Of a stretch of 64,000 bases of DNA, positions 44,446 to 53,649 are shown piece by piece (position 1 is the first letter of the stretch; each line of letters begins with the position of its first letter). A program made the position numbers and the translations under genes. The DNA is from Desulfurococcus sp038881575 (GTDB lineage Archaea; Thermoproteota; Thermoprotei_A; Sulfolobales; Desulfurococcaceae). Location: NCBI RefSeq assembly GCF_038881575.1, contig NZ_JAVZPN010000001.1:271749-335748 (forward strand), given 5' to 3'. A model generated the notes under the pieces. That model was given only the letters and a program-made list of their open reading frames with translations, was not told the origin of the DNA and did not search any database.

Positions 44446-44648
44446 AGAGTTGAAAGCCCCGCTCTTTAGGGTGGGGATGGCGGAATGTTTATAGGTTTTG
44501 ATGCCTGCATTATAGCTGGATAATGAGGTGCAACAACCAAGTATTGAGGGGGATCTCTGATCACCCCGATTACCCTGCAAATGAGGGATGTAAACCTGGA
44601 ACAGATGCAGGGAACAAGTGAACCACCCCTTCAAGACGGGGGATTAGC
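44446..44648 (+). mobile_element. mini-element with left and right IS605-like palindromes
   Basis: The left palindrome CCCCGC-TCTTTAG-GTGGGG (44457-44476) is followed by ATGGCGGAATGTTTATAGG. The right part GTAAACCTGGAACAGATGC and GAACCACCCCTTCAAGAC ends in GGGGG at 44642. In translation the right part is VNLEQMQGTSEPPLQDGG, like a TnpB C-terminus. A second copy with the same order lies inverted at 62387-62612. There is no coding body, so this is a non-autonomous (MITE-like) element. It ends a few bases before the ABC gene start. Confidence 0.65.
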
Positions 44649-44650
44649 TC

Positions 44651-45376
44651 ATGAACGCCATAGAGGTAACTGATCTACACAAGATCTACGGGGACGATGT
44701 CCATGCAGTGAAAGGCGTTAGCTTCACAGTGAAACCAGGGGAGATATATGGGTTGATAGGTCCTAATGGAGCTGGTAAAACAACCATTCTAAGGATAATA
44801 GCTGGAATAGTTAAGCCTTCACGGGGCACTGTGAAAGTATATGGACTTGACCCTTATAGGGACTTCGATAAGACTAGGGGGCTGATAAGCTATCTACCGG
44901 AAGAGGCCAGCACATATCCATTACTAACAGGCCTTGAACACCTCTACTTCTACGCTAGACTCTATGGTGGAGACGTGGGGTCCATGGTTGAGTACGGCGT
45001 CAAGATAACTGGGCTGGGCGATAGGCTAAACGAGGAAACCATTGGGTATAGCCACGGGATGAAGCGCCGTCTCCTCCTCGGCATCGTCCTCATGAGGCGG
45101 CCCAAGATAGCTATACTTGATGAGCCTACGAGCGGGCTCGACGTGCATGCAAGCGTGTCTATCCGGAGGATGATAAAACAGTATGTTATTGAAACAGGTG
45201 CCTCAGTACTCTTAAGTAGCCATAATATGCTTGAAATAGAGTACCTGTGCGACAGGGTTGGATTAATATTCAAGGGGAAGATAGTCGCCGAGGGAGAGCC
45301 TAGGAAACTGATAGAGGAGTATGATGCAGCGAATATGGAGGAGGTTTTCACCAAGATAGTGGGGGAGGAAGGATGA
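44651..45376 (+). CDS. ABC-2 type exporter, ATP-binding subunit
   Basis: The 241-residue ATPase has GPNGAGKTT, signature GYSHGMKRRL, AILDEPTSGLD and LLSSHNM, then AEGEPRKLIEEY. It is a paralogue of the protein at 39019 by order and wording of motifs. The start codon stands 9 bases after the G-run of the mini-element, which may now serve as its SD. Promoter elements must lie inside or upstream of that element. It overlaps the permease gene by 4 bases. Confidence 0.85.
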   Translation: MNAIEVTDLHKIYGDDVHAVKGVSFTVKPGEIYGLIGPNGAGKTTILRIIAGIVKPSRGTVKVYGLDPYRDFDKTRGLISYLPEEASTYPLLTGLEHLYFYARLYGGDVGSMVEYGVKITGLGDRLNEETIGYSHGMKRRLLLGIVLMRRPKIAILDEPTSGLDVHASVSIRRMIKQYVIETGASVLLSSHNMLEIEYLCDRVGLIFKGKIVAEGEPRKLIEEYDAANMEEVFTKIVGEEG

Positions 45377-46644
45377 TGCGGAACGAGAGGGTTAAGGTGA
45401 TACTGTGGAAGGAGTTGAAGGAGTTATCAAGGGATAAGAAGACCCTGTTAACCACGTTCCTCCTACCCTTGATCTCACTACCGCTTATAGGTTTACTCGC
45501 ATTCACCCTGATGACCCAGCAGCCAGTGAATATAGCCGTGATCGATGAGGATTCCACATCGTATACGTCTCCAATACTGAATATAACTGTGTCATCCAGC
45601 GAGCTAGTGGAAGATATAAGAGAGTACCTTGCTAGATCCGGGTTAAACGTATACCAGTACAGTAATAGAGAGCATGCACTACGGAATTCGAGCATTGATT
45701 TAATAATAATTATACCGAAAGGGTTCTCGGAGAATGCTACAAGTATTGACAGGGTTGCATCAATAGAGATCATTAGGAGAGCTAATGTTCGTGCAGCTGA
45801 ACAAGCAGAAGGCTTGGTGAGGGGGTATATAGGCTACTTCTCCTCACAGCTTTCAAGAGAGAAACTTGACTCCCTTGCTAAGCTAGCGGGTTTGGAAAAC
45901 TTTGATGTTAACGCACTGAGAGACCCCGTTGTAGTTGGAGCAGTAATGCTTGTATCACCTATAGGTTCAACAGTGGGGGCTGAAGAGGAATTGAAGAGTA
46001 TTATAGCCCGCCTACTAGTGTTAAGTTTCTCATTCGTTGTAACCCCGGCTTCATCATACGTGATTGATGGGATAATTGGGGAGCGGGAGAGGAAGACTAT
46101 TGAAATGCTACTAACCAGCCCAGCATCCATCACCGAAATATTCTCCTCGAAGCTGTTAGTGGCGACATTTCTCGGAGTGCTCGCATCTCTAGCGGATCTA
46201 GGTGGGATACTAGCGTACTTCATCCTACTGGTAATGGCCCTCGGTGGCAGCATATTCATAGTGATGGATCCAGCGCTGATATTCCTACATATAGCTACAA
46301 CCTTCCTAACAATACTGGTATCAATATCGATCGCGACACCCTTCATAGCTAGAACACGGGGGTTGAGGAGCGCCAGTAATATAGCTGGGATCGTGACATC
46401 ACTTGGAGTGATATTCTTCATAGTTGGCTGGATGATCGACTTCCCTAAGCTCCCAGCGTCGATACTATACCCATTAATGCTTATACTCTACACTCACAGC
46501 ATCCTGGTGATACAGGGGTATATATATGGTAGGATGTTAATGGTCGCGGTAAGCCTCACCGTACTCTTACTCGCCTCACTTATTTCAATGATTATATCAA
46601 TAAGATTTTTAGACAAGGAAAAACTATTACTAGCGGAATATTGA
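45373..46644 (+). CDS. ABC-2 type exporter, permease subunit
   Basis: The 423-residue permease has an N-terminal membrane segment (FLLPLISLPLIGLLAF), a large extracytoplasmic domain, and five to six C-terminal segments. IIGERERKTIEMLLTSP is the classical coupling motif of ABC-2/NatB permeases. It completes the exporter with the gene at 44651. Cargo is unknown. A TATA box for the next operon follows its stop within 15 bases. Confidence 0.82.
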   Translation: MMRNERVKVILWKELKELSRDKKTLLTTFLLPLISLPLIGLLAFTLMTQQPVNIAVIDEDSTSYTSPILNITVSSSELVEDIREYLARSGLNVYQYSNREHALRNSSIDLIIIIPKGFSENATSIDRVASIEIIRRANVRAAEQAEGLVRGYIGYFSSQLSREKLDSLAKLAGLENFDVNALRDPVVVGAVMLVSPIGSTVGAEEELKSIIARLLVLSFSFVVTPASSYVIDGIIGERERKTIEMLLTSPASITEIFSSKLLVATFLGVLASLADLGGILAYFILLVMALGGSIFIVMDPALIFLHIATTFLTILVSISIATPFIARTRGLRSASNIAGIVTSLGVIFFIVGWMIDFPKLPASILYPLMLILYTHSILVIQGYIYGRMLMVAVSLTVLLLASLISMIISIRFLDKEKLLLAEY

Positions 46645-46650
46645 TACAGG

Positions 46651-46660
46651 TTTATATATT
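46651..46660 (+). promoter_or_regulatory. TATA box of the glucan operon
   Basis: TTTATATATT lies 34 bases before the ATG at 46694, with GGGGGAG downstream of it. The spacing gives a short leader. No other promoter-like box is obvious until after 55527, in keeping with a single operon of six genes. Confidence 0.6.
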
Positions 46661-46693
46661 TAGGGGGAGTTAAATGATTTTTAGGCGAAGTAT

Positions 46694-47179
46694 ATGGGTG
46701 AAAATATCAAACTAGTGGAATTCATAGATGAGAAAGGGGTCACGATTCACGAGCTTGCATCCAGGATGGGCCTCTCACCTAGAACTATTAAAAGATACCT
46801 CAAGGAACTCGAGGAAAAAGGCCTTGTTGAATCCAGGGATGGATTATACTTACTTACACCGGTAGGAGTTAAGTTCAAGAAAGCGCTTGAAGTAGTTAAA
46901 TCGAGAAAAGAGGCCTCCCCATACGTAGTGACCGATCCCTTTAGCGGCAATATAGTGCCCCTGAGCTTCAAGAACTACAGGCAGTTACTAGCTATAATAG
47001 AGAATGAACTTGTAGATAAGAAGATACTGGATGAACATGTGAGGAAATACCTTATTGAATGGGTTAAGACATCTATTGGCGATGAGTATTTAGTCTACCT
47101 ACTTGAAAACAACATCGTTAAAAACGTGGATGACTTGAAAGAATACTTATCCATGATATTGAAAACCATAGAGGGTTAG
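46694..47179 (+). CDS. winged-helix transcriptional regulator
   Basis: The 161-residue protein starts with a winged-helix domain (GVTIHELASRMGLSPRTIKR, then LEEKGLVESRDGLYLLTPVG). The C-terminal half (NYRQLLAIIENEL) is helical and may bind a ligand or form dimers. It is the first gene of the glucan operon, 14 bases before the maltokinase-like gene, so autoregulation and control of glucan metabolism are likely. The family is not specific enough to name. Confidence 0.68.
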   Translation: MGENIKLVEFIDEKGVTIHELASRMGLSPRTIKRYLKELEEKGLVESRDGLYLLTPVGVKFKKALEVVKSRKEASPYVVTDPFSGNIVPLSFKNYRQLLAIIENELVDKKILDEHVRKYLIEWVKTSIGDEYLVYLLENNIVKNVDDLKEYLSMILKTIEG

Positions 47180-47193
47180 AATAGGCGTTTAAA

Positions 47194-48597
47194 ATGAGTA
47201 AGCTATTCGAGCACGTTATAAGTAGCTACCTTCCCCGAGCTAGGTGGTGGCCCTGGAAGAATACCAGAGTAAATGTAGAGGTCGTGGATGAAGTAAACTA
47301 TGGTAACATATTACTATTACTTTTTAAATCAGGAGATGTATTTTTTCACCTACCCTTGGCGAAAGTCAGTGATCTGCCAGGGGGTTTGGAGTCACGCGGA
47401 TTCTGCCTCGATAATGAGTGCTATGTAGAGGCAGAGTATCTTTCCTCCTACATAGACCTCATAAGTATGATTCAAGGCGTCTCGATAGAGTATCCCACTC
47501 TGAATAGGCTACCCAAGATAATTAAGGCTAAACCCCTCACGTTGGAGTCAACGAACTCGGTTACCCTATATGAGGCAGAGAACGGCGGTAGGCTTGTTTT
47601 AAAAAGCTATAGAGTAATACCGGTGGTCAACATTGAGGCGCAGATGCTGAGGAAACTTACTGAAGAGAAGTACACCCATATCCCGGAGATCATTGCGTTC
47701 TTGAAGTATAAGGATATGACCACCGGTGTTCTTTCAAGGTATGTAGAAGGGGTTGGCGACGGTGGTTATCCCTTCTACAACGCGTTATTAGAGTACTTAG
47801 GCGGTAAGGATCGCGGGTCTAGGCTCGGGCTCGCCTCGAAGCTCGGCATTATTATTTCAGGCCTTCATAAAGCCTTGAATAAGGATAGCGAAGGCTTCTT
47901 CAGCGCTGAGCCGGCTTCAAGTAGTGATATTAAACAGTGGTGTTCACGCATTGAGAAAATGTACTCGGGAAGCCTGAAGAGGCTGGATGAGATAAATACA
48001 GGGGAACTGGATTACTGGCGCGGCATGCTTGAGAAGGCATGGGACATAGTGGAGGATGCTATATCACTACTCGAGGTCTACAATGGTTTATTGAAGGCTA
48101 GGATACATCAAGACCTGCATCTTGGACAGATGATATATGTTAAAAACAGGGTGGAGGACTTCATCATAGTTGACTTCGAGGGGGAGCCGGGTAGGAGCAT
48201 CGAGGAGAGACTGTCAAAGGAGCCTGTGACAAGGGATGTAGCATCGATGATAAGGAGCTTCCACTATCTCTCACATGCCGCGATAATGCATTACAGTGGC
48301 AGAAGCCAGGATGAGGTTTCACGTTTAATGATCGAGGATGACCCCTCTACTAAGTGGAGGCTTAACCATGTAAAGGCAATGGTTTACTCCTACTCAATGG
48401 ATATCGACTCGAGTAGACTACTCGGAGTACCCAGGGATAAAATGGTCTCCGAGATAGGGAGGCTCCTTTACCCATGGATCATTGAGAGGGCTGTTTACGA
48501 GGTCTACTATGAGTCCCTCTATAGGCCCAACTGGGTCTCCATACCTATAGCTGGCTTATATGAAGCAAGCAGGATCTATAGAGGGTGGATTATTTGA
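47194..48597 (+). CDS. maltokinase-like phosphotransferase
   Basis: The 467-residue protein shows the fold of maltokinases. YLPRARWWPWKN near the N-terminus matches the conserved WF region, GRLVLKSYR is the ATP lysine, IHQDLHLGQMIY the catalytic loop and VDFEGEPGRS the metal-binding segment. Maltokinase makes maltose-1-phosphate; whether the archaeal enzyme accepts maltose or another sugar is not proven. Its neighbours act on glucans, so a phosphorylated sugar from glycogen or dextrin is plausible. Its stop overlaps the next gene's start. Confidence 0.72.
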   Translation: MSKLFEHVISSYLPRARWWPWKNTRVNVEVVDEVNYGNILLLLFKSGDVFFHLPLAKVSDLPGGLESRGFCLDNECYVEAEYLSSYIDLISMIQGVSIEYPTLNRLPKIIKAKPLTLESTNSVTLYEAENGGRLVLKSYRVIPVVNIEAQMLRKLTEEKYTHIPEIIAFLKYKDMTTGVLSRYVEGVGDGGYPFYNALLEYLGGKDRGSRLGLASKLGIIISGLHKALNKDSEGFFSAEPASSSDIKQWCSRIEKMYSGSLKRLDEINTGELDYWRGMLEKAWDIVEDAISLLEVYNGLLKARIHQDLHLGQMIYVKNRVEDFIIVDFEGEPGRSIEERLSKEPVTRDVASMIRSFHYLSHAAIMHYSGRSQDEVSRLMIEDDPSTKWRLNHVKAMVYSYSMDIDSSRLLGVPRDKMVSEIGRLLYPWIIERAVYEVYYESLYRPNWVSIPIAGLYEASRIYRGWII

Positions 48598-50138
48598 CCG
48601 ATATAGTCTTAATGTTCGAGGTCCATCAACCATACAGGCTAAGGAGAAATCTTCACTCAATACTGCTTGAAAAAGCATTAAGCGGTAGACTTGAGTTAAA
48701 AGATCTCGAGGACATAGTCTTCGATAACGAGCTCAATAGGCTGGTTATTGAGAGAGCGGCCAATAGATGCTATGTTCCGGCTACACAGATAATACTTGAG
48801 AACGTGAAGAGATACATGGGTACTTCCAAGGAGTTCAAGGCCAGCTTCAGCATAAGCGGTGTATTCATAGAGCAGGCTGAGAAGTGGAGGCCTGATGTAA
48901 TTGATTTATTCAGGAAACTAGCTGAGACGGGTAGGATTGAGTTCATTGAGCAGACATACTACCACAGCATGGCGGCATTCCTACCCTACTATGGGTTTGA
49001 AGAACTCAGAGAACAGATACGTGAACACAGAAGGATAATTGAGGAGACTATAGGCTTCAAGCCTGTTTCGATTGAGAACACAGAGTTCACATATAACAAC
49101 GATATCGCCTGCTTCTTCGACTCCGAGGGCTATAAAGCAGTATTAACGGAGGGCGTGGACCGGGTTCTCGGGTGGAGAAGCCCTAACTACGTATACAAGG
49201 CCCTCGGATGTAATATAAGGGTTTTAACAAGGAACTACAGGCTAAGCGATGACGTTGGTTTCAGGTTCAGTGATAAGAAATGGGATCAATACCCATTGAC
49301 CGCTGACAAGTATGCTTCATGGCTGGCCTCCACACCAGGCGATGTAATATTCATCGCCGTAGACTATGAAACCTTCGGAGAGCACCACTGGCCTGAGACA
49401 GGCATACACGAGTTCCTTAGGTGGTTGCCTGGTGAAGTATTGAAGTACGGGCATCTCTACTTCTCAACACCGGGCGAAGTAGTTGAGAGGCACCCGGTTA
49501 GAGACGTGATAGATGTACCTCCATGGTCCTCTATAAGCTGGGCTGATGAAAGGGATTTAAGTGCCTGGCTGGGAAACGAGATACAGCGTGAAGCATATAA
49601 TGCGCTCGCGGCTATCAGGCCTTTTATAAAAGCGGTGAACAAGCCTGAGATCACGAGGCTGTGGAAGCTGCTCACGATAAGTGATCATGTTTACTATATG
49701 GCTACCAAGTTTGGATCAATTGGTGAGGTTCACTCGTATTTCTCACCATATAAGAACGCCAATATAGCATACGGGTTATTCATGGAGGCCTTGGGGGTCC
49801 TTGTTGAAGCAGTGAGGCGTGAAATCGAGGTGAATAGAAAGAATGTACTCAGTAGACTAGTATTACCGGGTAACAAGGCATTCCACTTCACACTGCCAAC
49901 CGGTGAGCACACTGGTTTAGTAGCTCACTCTATAAGGGAATTCATCGAGGTGATCGATAAAGTGCCGCCCGAATCACTTCTATATCACTTCAACAAAGGG
50001 GACATCGATGCATGGCTGCTTAACTTATTTGGTCTTAGAGACATTGTAGAAGAATTAAGGAGGCTACGTGAAAACATTGCTTCATATGGCGAGCTTGTCC
50101 CAACCCTTAAGAAACTGCTTCTGGAAATAATCGAGTAG
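48594..50138 (+). CDS. GH57 alpha-amylase-like enzyme
   Basis: The 514-residue protein belongs to glycoside hydrolase family 57: FEVHQPYR at the start, then ENTEFTYN with the nucleophile glutamate and VDYETFGEHHWPETG with the acid aspartate. A helical region follows. TTG at 48594 is preferred, as GGGTGG lies 7 bases upstream. It resembles the MJ1611-type cytoplasmic amylases and lacks a signal peptide, so it probably acts on internal glycogen. Confidence 0.85.
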   Translation: MTDIVLMFEVHQPYRLRRNLHSILLEKALSGRLELKDLEDIVFDNELNRLVIERAANRCYVPATQIILENVKRYMGTSKEFKASFSISGVFIEQAEKWRPDVIDLFRKLAETGRIEFIEQTYYHSMAAFLPYYGFEELREQIREHRRIIEETIGFKPVSIENTEFTYNNDIACFFDSEGYKAVLTEGVDRVLGWRSPNYVYKALGCNIRVLTRNYRLSDDVGFRFSDKKWDQYPLTADKYASWLASTPGDVIFIAVDYETFGEHHWPETGIHEFLRWLPGEVLKYGHLYFSTPGEVVERHPVRDVIDVPPWSSISWADERDLSAWLGNEIQREAYNALAAIRPFIKAVNKPEITRLWKLLTISDHVYYMATKFGSIGEVHSYFSPYKNANIAYGLFMEALGVLVEAVRREIEVNRKNVLSRLVLPGNKAFHFTLPTGEHTGLVAHSIREFIEVIDKVPPESLLYHFNKGDIDAWLLNLFGLRDIVEELRRLRENIASYGELVPTLKKLLLEIIE

Positions 50139-50147
50139 GTGGGATAT

Positions 50148-52079
50148 ATGTCAAAGGTAAACTTCATATTTGCACTTCACTTCCACCAGCCCACCGGTCA
50201 GTTAAAGAGGATAAATGAGAGGATATTTGAAAACAGCTATAAACTATTACTAGACGTCTTCAAGTCTTTTTCCGACCTGAAGTTCACGATACATATAAGT
50301 GGACCCCTCCTACTCTACCTGGCTAAAAACCACCCTGAATGGCTTGAGGACGTCTTTAAACTAGGCGATCTAGGCACACTTGAGTTCATGGCTGGTAGTA
50401 TTGGCGAGTCAATACTGCCTATAATACCAAGGGACGACAGGGAACTCCAGATAAGGGAGTACATTAAGATATTTGAGGAACTCTCGGGCTTTAAGCCGAG
50501 GGGTCTATGGATACCTGAAAGAATATGGGAGCCACATTTACCTGAGGTTATAGGGAGGCTTGGATTAGAGTACGTGTTCATAGATGACTCAACCTTAACT
50601 AAGACAGGATACCCTCACGACCTGGCTTATTACTCGTGGATCACTGAGGACAGTGGGCAAGTGGTAAGGGTCTTCTTCATAGATGCCGGGATAAGGTATA
50701 TCCTGCCCTGGGAACAGCCGCAGAGGGTCCTCGAGTACCTTATCGGTAAGATAAAGGAGGGTGATCCAGCGAGGCTCATCTTATGGGGTAGTGACGCTGA
50801 GAAGTTTGGGGAGTGGATGGAGCCAGGGCATAGTAGAAACTGGCTCTACGCATTCCTAGACTTGATGAGGAGGAATCGTAGCAGGGTGTCTATGATCCAT
50901 CCAAGCGAATATCTTAGGGAACACGGGGTTAAAGGATTACTATACCTCGATACTGGGAGTTATGATAAGATGCTTGAGTGGAGCAGGGGTTTCTTCAGAA
51001 ACTTCCTGGTGAAGTATAGGGAGGCAGACAACATGCATAAGAAGATGCTGTGGGTTAAAAAGAAGCTGGAGAAAGCTGGCGATATACCTAGAGAGTTAAG
51101 AGTAGAATATCTCCTTGCACAGTGTAATGATGCATACTGGCATGGATTATTTGGAGGTGTGTATCTGGCGCACTTGAGGCAGGCAATATATGAGAAGCTC
51201 ATCAAGGTTGAGAGGTGGGCGGAGGAGAAAAGTAATTACTTCAACAGCGAGGGCTTCAGGAGGATAATGGTGGATTTCGACTATGATGGCTTATCAGAAC
51301 TATTGCTTGAGACACCGGTGCAAAACCTATATATAAAGCCAAGTGATGGCGGGACACTCTTCGAGTACGATGTGAAAATCAAGGGGTTCGAGCACAATCT
51401 ACAGGACACTATGACAAGGTATGGCGAGTCATACCTAAATAAGCCCGGATTCAATCCAGACTGGTATAGAAGGGTGAGCTGGAGGCTACATTTATGGGGC
51501 CCGGATACAGGTCTCTACGACTGGATAAACAATACACCGTTTAAAGACATGAGCGATTTAGCGTTAAAGAACTACCATGTAGCCCCAGGAGAGGAGGGAG
51601 AGGTTGTTCTAAGAGCCCTAGGCGGGTTCTACCAGTATGGCAGTCCACCAGTAATGGTTGCAACGGAAAAAAGGGTGCGTTTAACAAGTAATGGTCATAC
51701 CACTTTATTCAAGGTTAGAAACATCGGTGATAGAGAGTTCACGGCTAAATTAGGCATAGAGTACCATGTTGCATGGAAGATAGATAGGGAGAACGAGGCG
51801 AAACCATACTATATCGTAAACGGCGTAAGCAGAGATGTAAGTGAGGGAGGGGTGTTCAACACTGAGAGAATAACCATAAAATCCCCTGTCTACCCAGGCA
51901 TAAGGTTAGAGAGCAATACTCCACACGAGGTATGGGTTGCCCAGCTATCATCATACTCTAGAACCGAGAAAGGATTCATGGAGATACCACAGGGTCTAGC
52001 GGTAATGTTCGTGGAGCAGCTTTCATTGAAACCTGGTGAGGAATATGAGACAAGTATATCCTGGATCCTGGAAATATAG
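50148..52079 (+). CDS. GH57 4-alpha-glucanotransferase-type enzyme
   Basis: The 643-residue enzyme has LHFHQPTGQL at the start, the nucleophile Glu in WIPERIWEPHLPE and the acid Asp in LILWGSDAEKFGEW. The C-terminal half has the beta-rich domains typical of the thermostable 4-alpha-glucanotransferases. ATG 50148 follows TAGGTGGGA. No signal peptide. It probably rearranges maltodextrins, producing substrates for the neighbouring amylase and kinase. An alpha-amylase or branching activity cannot be excluded from sequence alone. Confidence 0.85.
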   Translation: MSKVNFIFALHFHQPTGQLKRINERIFENSYKLLLDVFKSFSDLKFTIHISGPLLLYLAKNHPEWLEDVFKLGDLGTLEFMAGSIGESILPIIPRDDRELQIREYIKIFEELSGFKPRGLWIPERIWEPHLPEVIGRLGLEYVFIDDSTLTKTGYPHDLAYYSWITEDSGQVVRVFFIDAGIRYILPWEQPQRVLEYLIGKIKEGDPARLILWGSDAEKFGEWMEPGHSRNWLYAFLDLMRRNRSRVSMIHPSEYLREHGVKGLLYLDTGSYDKMLEWSRGFFRNFLVKYREADNMHKKMLWVKKKLEKAGDIPRELRVEYLLAQCNDAYWHGLFGGVYLAHLRQAIYEKLIKVERWAEEKSNYFNSEGFRRIMVDFDYDGLSELLLETPVQNLYIKPSDGGTLFEYDVKIKGFEHNLQDTMTRYGESYLNKPGFNPDWYRRVSWRLHLWGPDTGLYDWINNTPFKDMSDLALKNYHVAPGEEGEVVLRALGGFYQYGSPPVMVATEKRVRLTSNGHTTLFKVRNIGDREFTAKLGIEYHVAWKIDRENEAKPYYIVNGVSRDVSEGGVFNTERITIKSPVYPGIRLESNTPHEVWVAQLSSYSRTEKGFMEIPQGLAVMFVEQLSLKPGEEYETSISWILEI

Positions 52080-52097
52080 TGGACAGGTGCCTTCAGC

Positions 52098-53636
52098 TTG
52101 AAAGCATGGATGTTCACGTTTGAATCAATATATACTAGGAAGGTGGGAGGACTAGCCGAAGTACCACCAAGGCTCGCTAAGGCACTAGTAGAGAAAGGCA
52201 TCAACGTCGAAATATATACGCCGAGCCATGGCCTCGAGGCCAATAAGGGATCTGAGAGGGTGGTCTTTAAAACCAGCATCAACGGTGTCGAGTACTCTAT
52301 ACTAGAGTATAATGCACCGGTGAAACACTATATAATCTCCGGCGGTATACTAGAGGACCCCCTGGTTTACTCTTCAAACCTTGTCTCGAAGAGCCTTGCT
52401 TTCGCAAGGGTGATCAGGGAATACTTTAACCAAGTAGTTGGAGAAGAAGGCATGCCCGACATAGTCCACGGACATGACTGGCACAGCTATCCAGCGCTTC
52501 TCGCAATAAACCTTGAAGCAACTAAGAGGAGCATACCTGTAGGTATAGTATACCATGTTCATCTGCTTTCACATGGATTCATGGATCTCCAAGAGATCAC
52601 CAGGGGGTTGAACATGTGGAGTAAGGATCATATCCGCGGCAAGCTAGGGATTAAGTCGTTCGAGGAATACTATTATGCGTCAGGCGGCTGGATCGAGAAG
52701 CTGGCCGCGTTGACAAGCGATAGAGTTATAGTAGTTAGTAAAGGATACACTAGAGATGTTGTGAGATACATAGGCCTAGACAATGCTGATAGAGTAGACT
52801 ACGTGTTTAATGCATCAACATGGACCTGGAGCACGGTCCTGGATACAGTGTCGAAGTATATTGGTGACAGGGATCCCTTCAGCTATGAAGCACGTAGGCT
52901 AGTCAGGGATAAGATGCTTAGGGAAGAATTAAGGCTCGTCAACGTTGAAAACCCTGATCCCTATTTAAGAGACGCCATTAACAGGCTCATCGATAAATAC
53001 GGGGTCTCAATCAGCGCGCCATTCAAACAAGACGGGCCATTAATATTGCTCACAGGTAGATCCACGAGACAAAAAGGCATAGACCTACTGCTTAAATCGA
53101 TGGATAAGCTCTTAGTAGAAGTACCACGGGCTAGAGTAGTCTTGGCAGTGATCCCTGTAAGCGGTACAGAGGAGTTGTTAAGGGAGATAATAGAGTACCA
53201 GTTATTGTTCCCGGATAACCTGAGGATTCTACCAGGATATATTGACCGCGAACACTACTTAATGCTGTATTATGCCGCATCAGTCTTTCTGGCAGCAAGC
53301 AGGTATGAGCCATTCGGACTAGTGGTATTAGAGGCTTTGTCCTCAGGTACACCTGTTGCTGCATCTAATACAGGCGGGTTCAGAGACCTCATCAAAGATG
53401 TGAGGACGCATGGCCTAGATGGAACAGGTGCGCTGTTTCCCCCGCTTGATATAGATGGAATGATCGATGCCGTGAAGACTGTTCTCGAAATAGTTGAAGA
53501 CAAAGAGAGATCGGTCGTGTTCAGGAGGGGATGCGTGGAGCATTCTAAGCAGTTTTCATGGAGTAGTTCAGCCGATAAGCTAATCAAGATATATACGAGT
53601 GTTAAGAGTCAGGCTGAAGGCGGAGACGCATTATAG
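52098..53636 (+). CDS. glgA: glycogen synthase, GT5
   Basis: The 512-residue GT-B enzyme has KVGGLAEVPPRLAKAL (the ADP/UDP-glucose loop with Lys) and HGHDWHSYPALL in the first domain. RSTRQKGIDLLL and ASRYEPFGLVVLEALSSGTPV carry the donor site and EX7E pair. The 512-residue length fits archaeal GT5. TTG start after CAGGTG. It extends alpha-1,4 glucans, so synthesis and degradation genes are on one transcript. Confidence 0.88.
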   Translation: MKAWMFTFESIYTRKVGGLAEVPPRLAKALVEKGINVEIYTPSHGLEANKGSERVVFKTSINGVEYSILEYNAPVKHYIISGGILEDPLVYSSNLVSKSLAFARVIREYFNQVVGEEGMPDIVHGHDWHSYPALLAINLEATKRSIPVGIVYHVHLLSHGFMDLQEITRGLNMWSKDHIRGKLGIKSFEEYYYASGGWIEKLAALTSDRVIVVSKGYTRDVVRYIGLDNADRVDYVFNASTWTWSTVLDTVSKYIGDRDPFSYEARRLVRDKMLREELRLVNVENPDPYLRDAINRLIDKYGVSISAPFKQDGPLILLTGRSTRQKGIDLLLKSMDKLLVEVPRARVVLAVIPVSGTEELLREIIEYQLLFPDNLRILPGYIDREHYLMLYYAASVFLAASRYEPFGLVVLEALSSGTPVAASNTGGFRDLIKDVRTHGLDGTGALFPPLDIDGMIDAVKTVLEIVEDKERSVVFRRGCVEHSKQFSWSSSADKLIKIYTSVKSQAEGGDAL

Positions 53637-53649
53637 CAGTGGGATCGAT

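Noticed and set aside
45834..46421. 195-codon minus-strand open frame inside the ABC-2 permease
   Set aside because: It lies entirely antisense to the permease and has the composition of a reverse reading.
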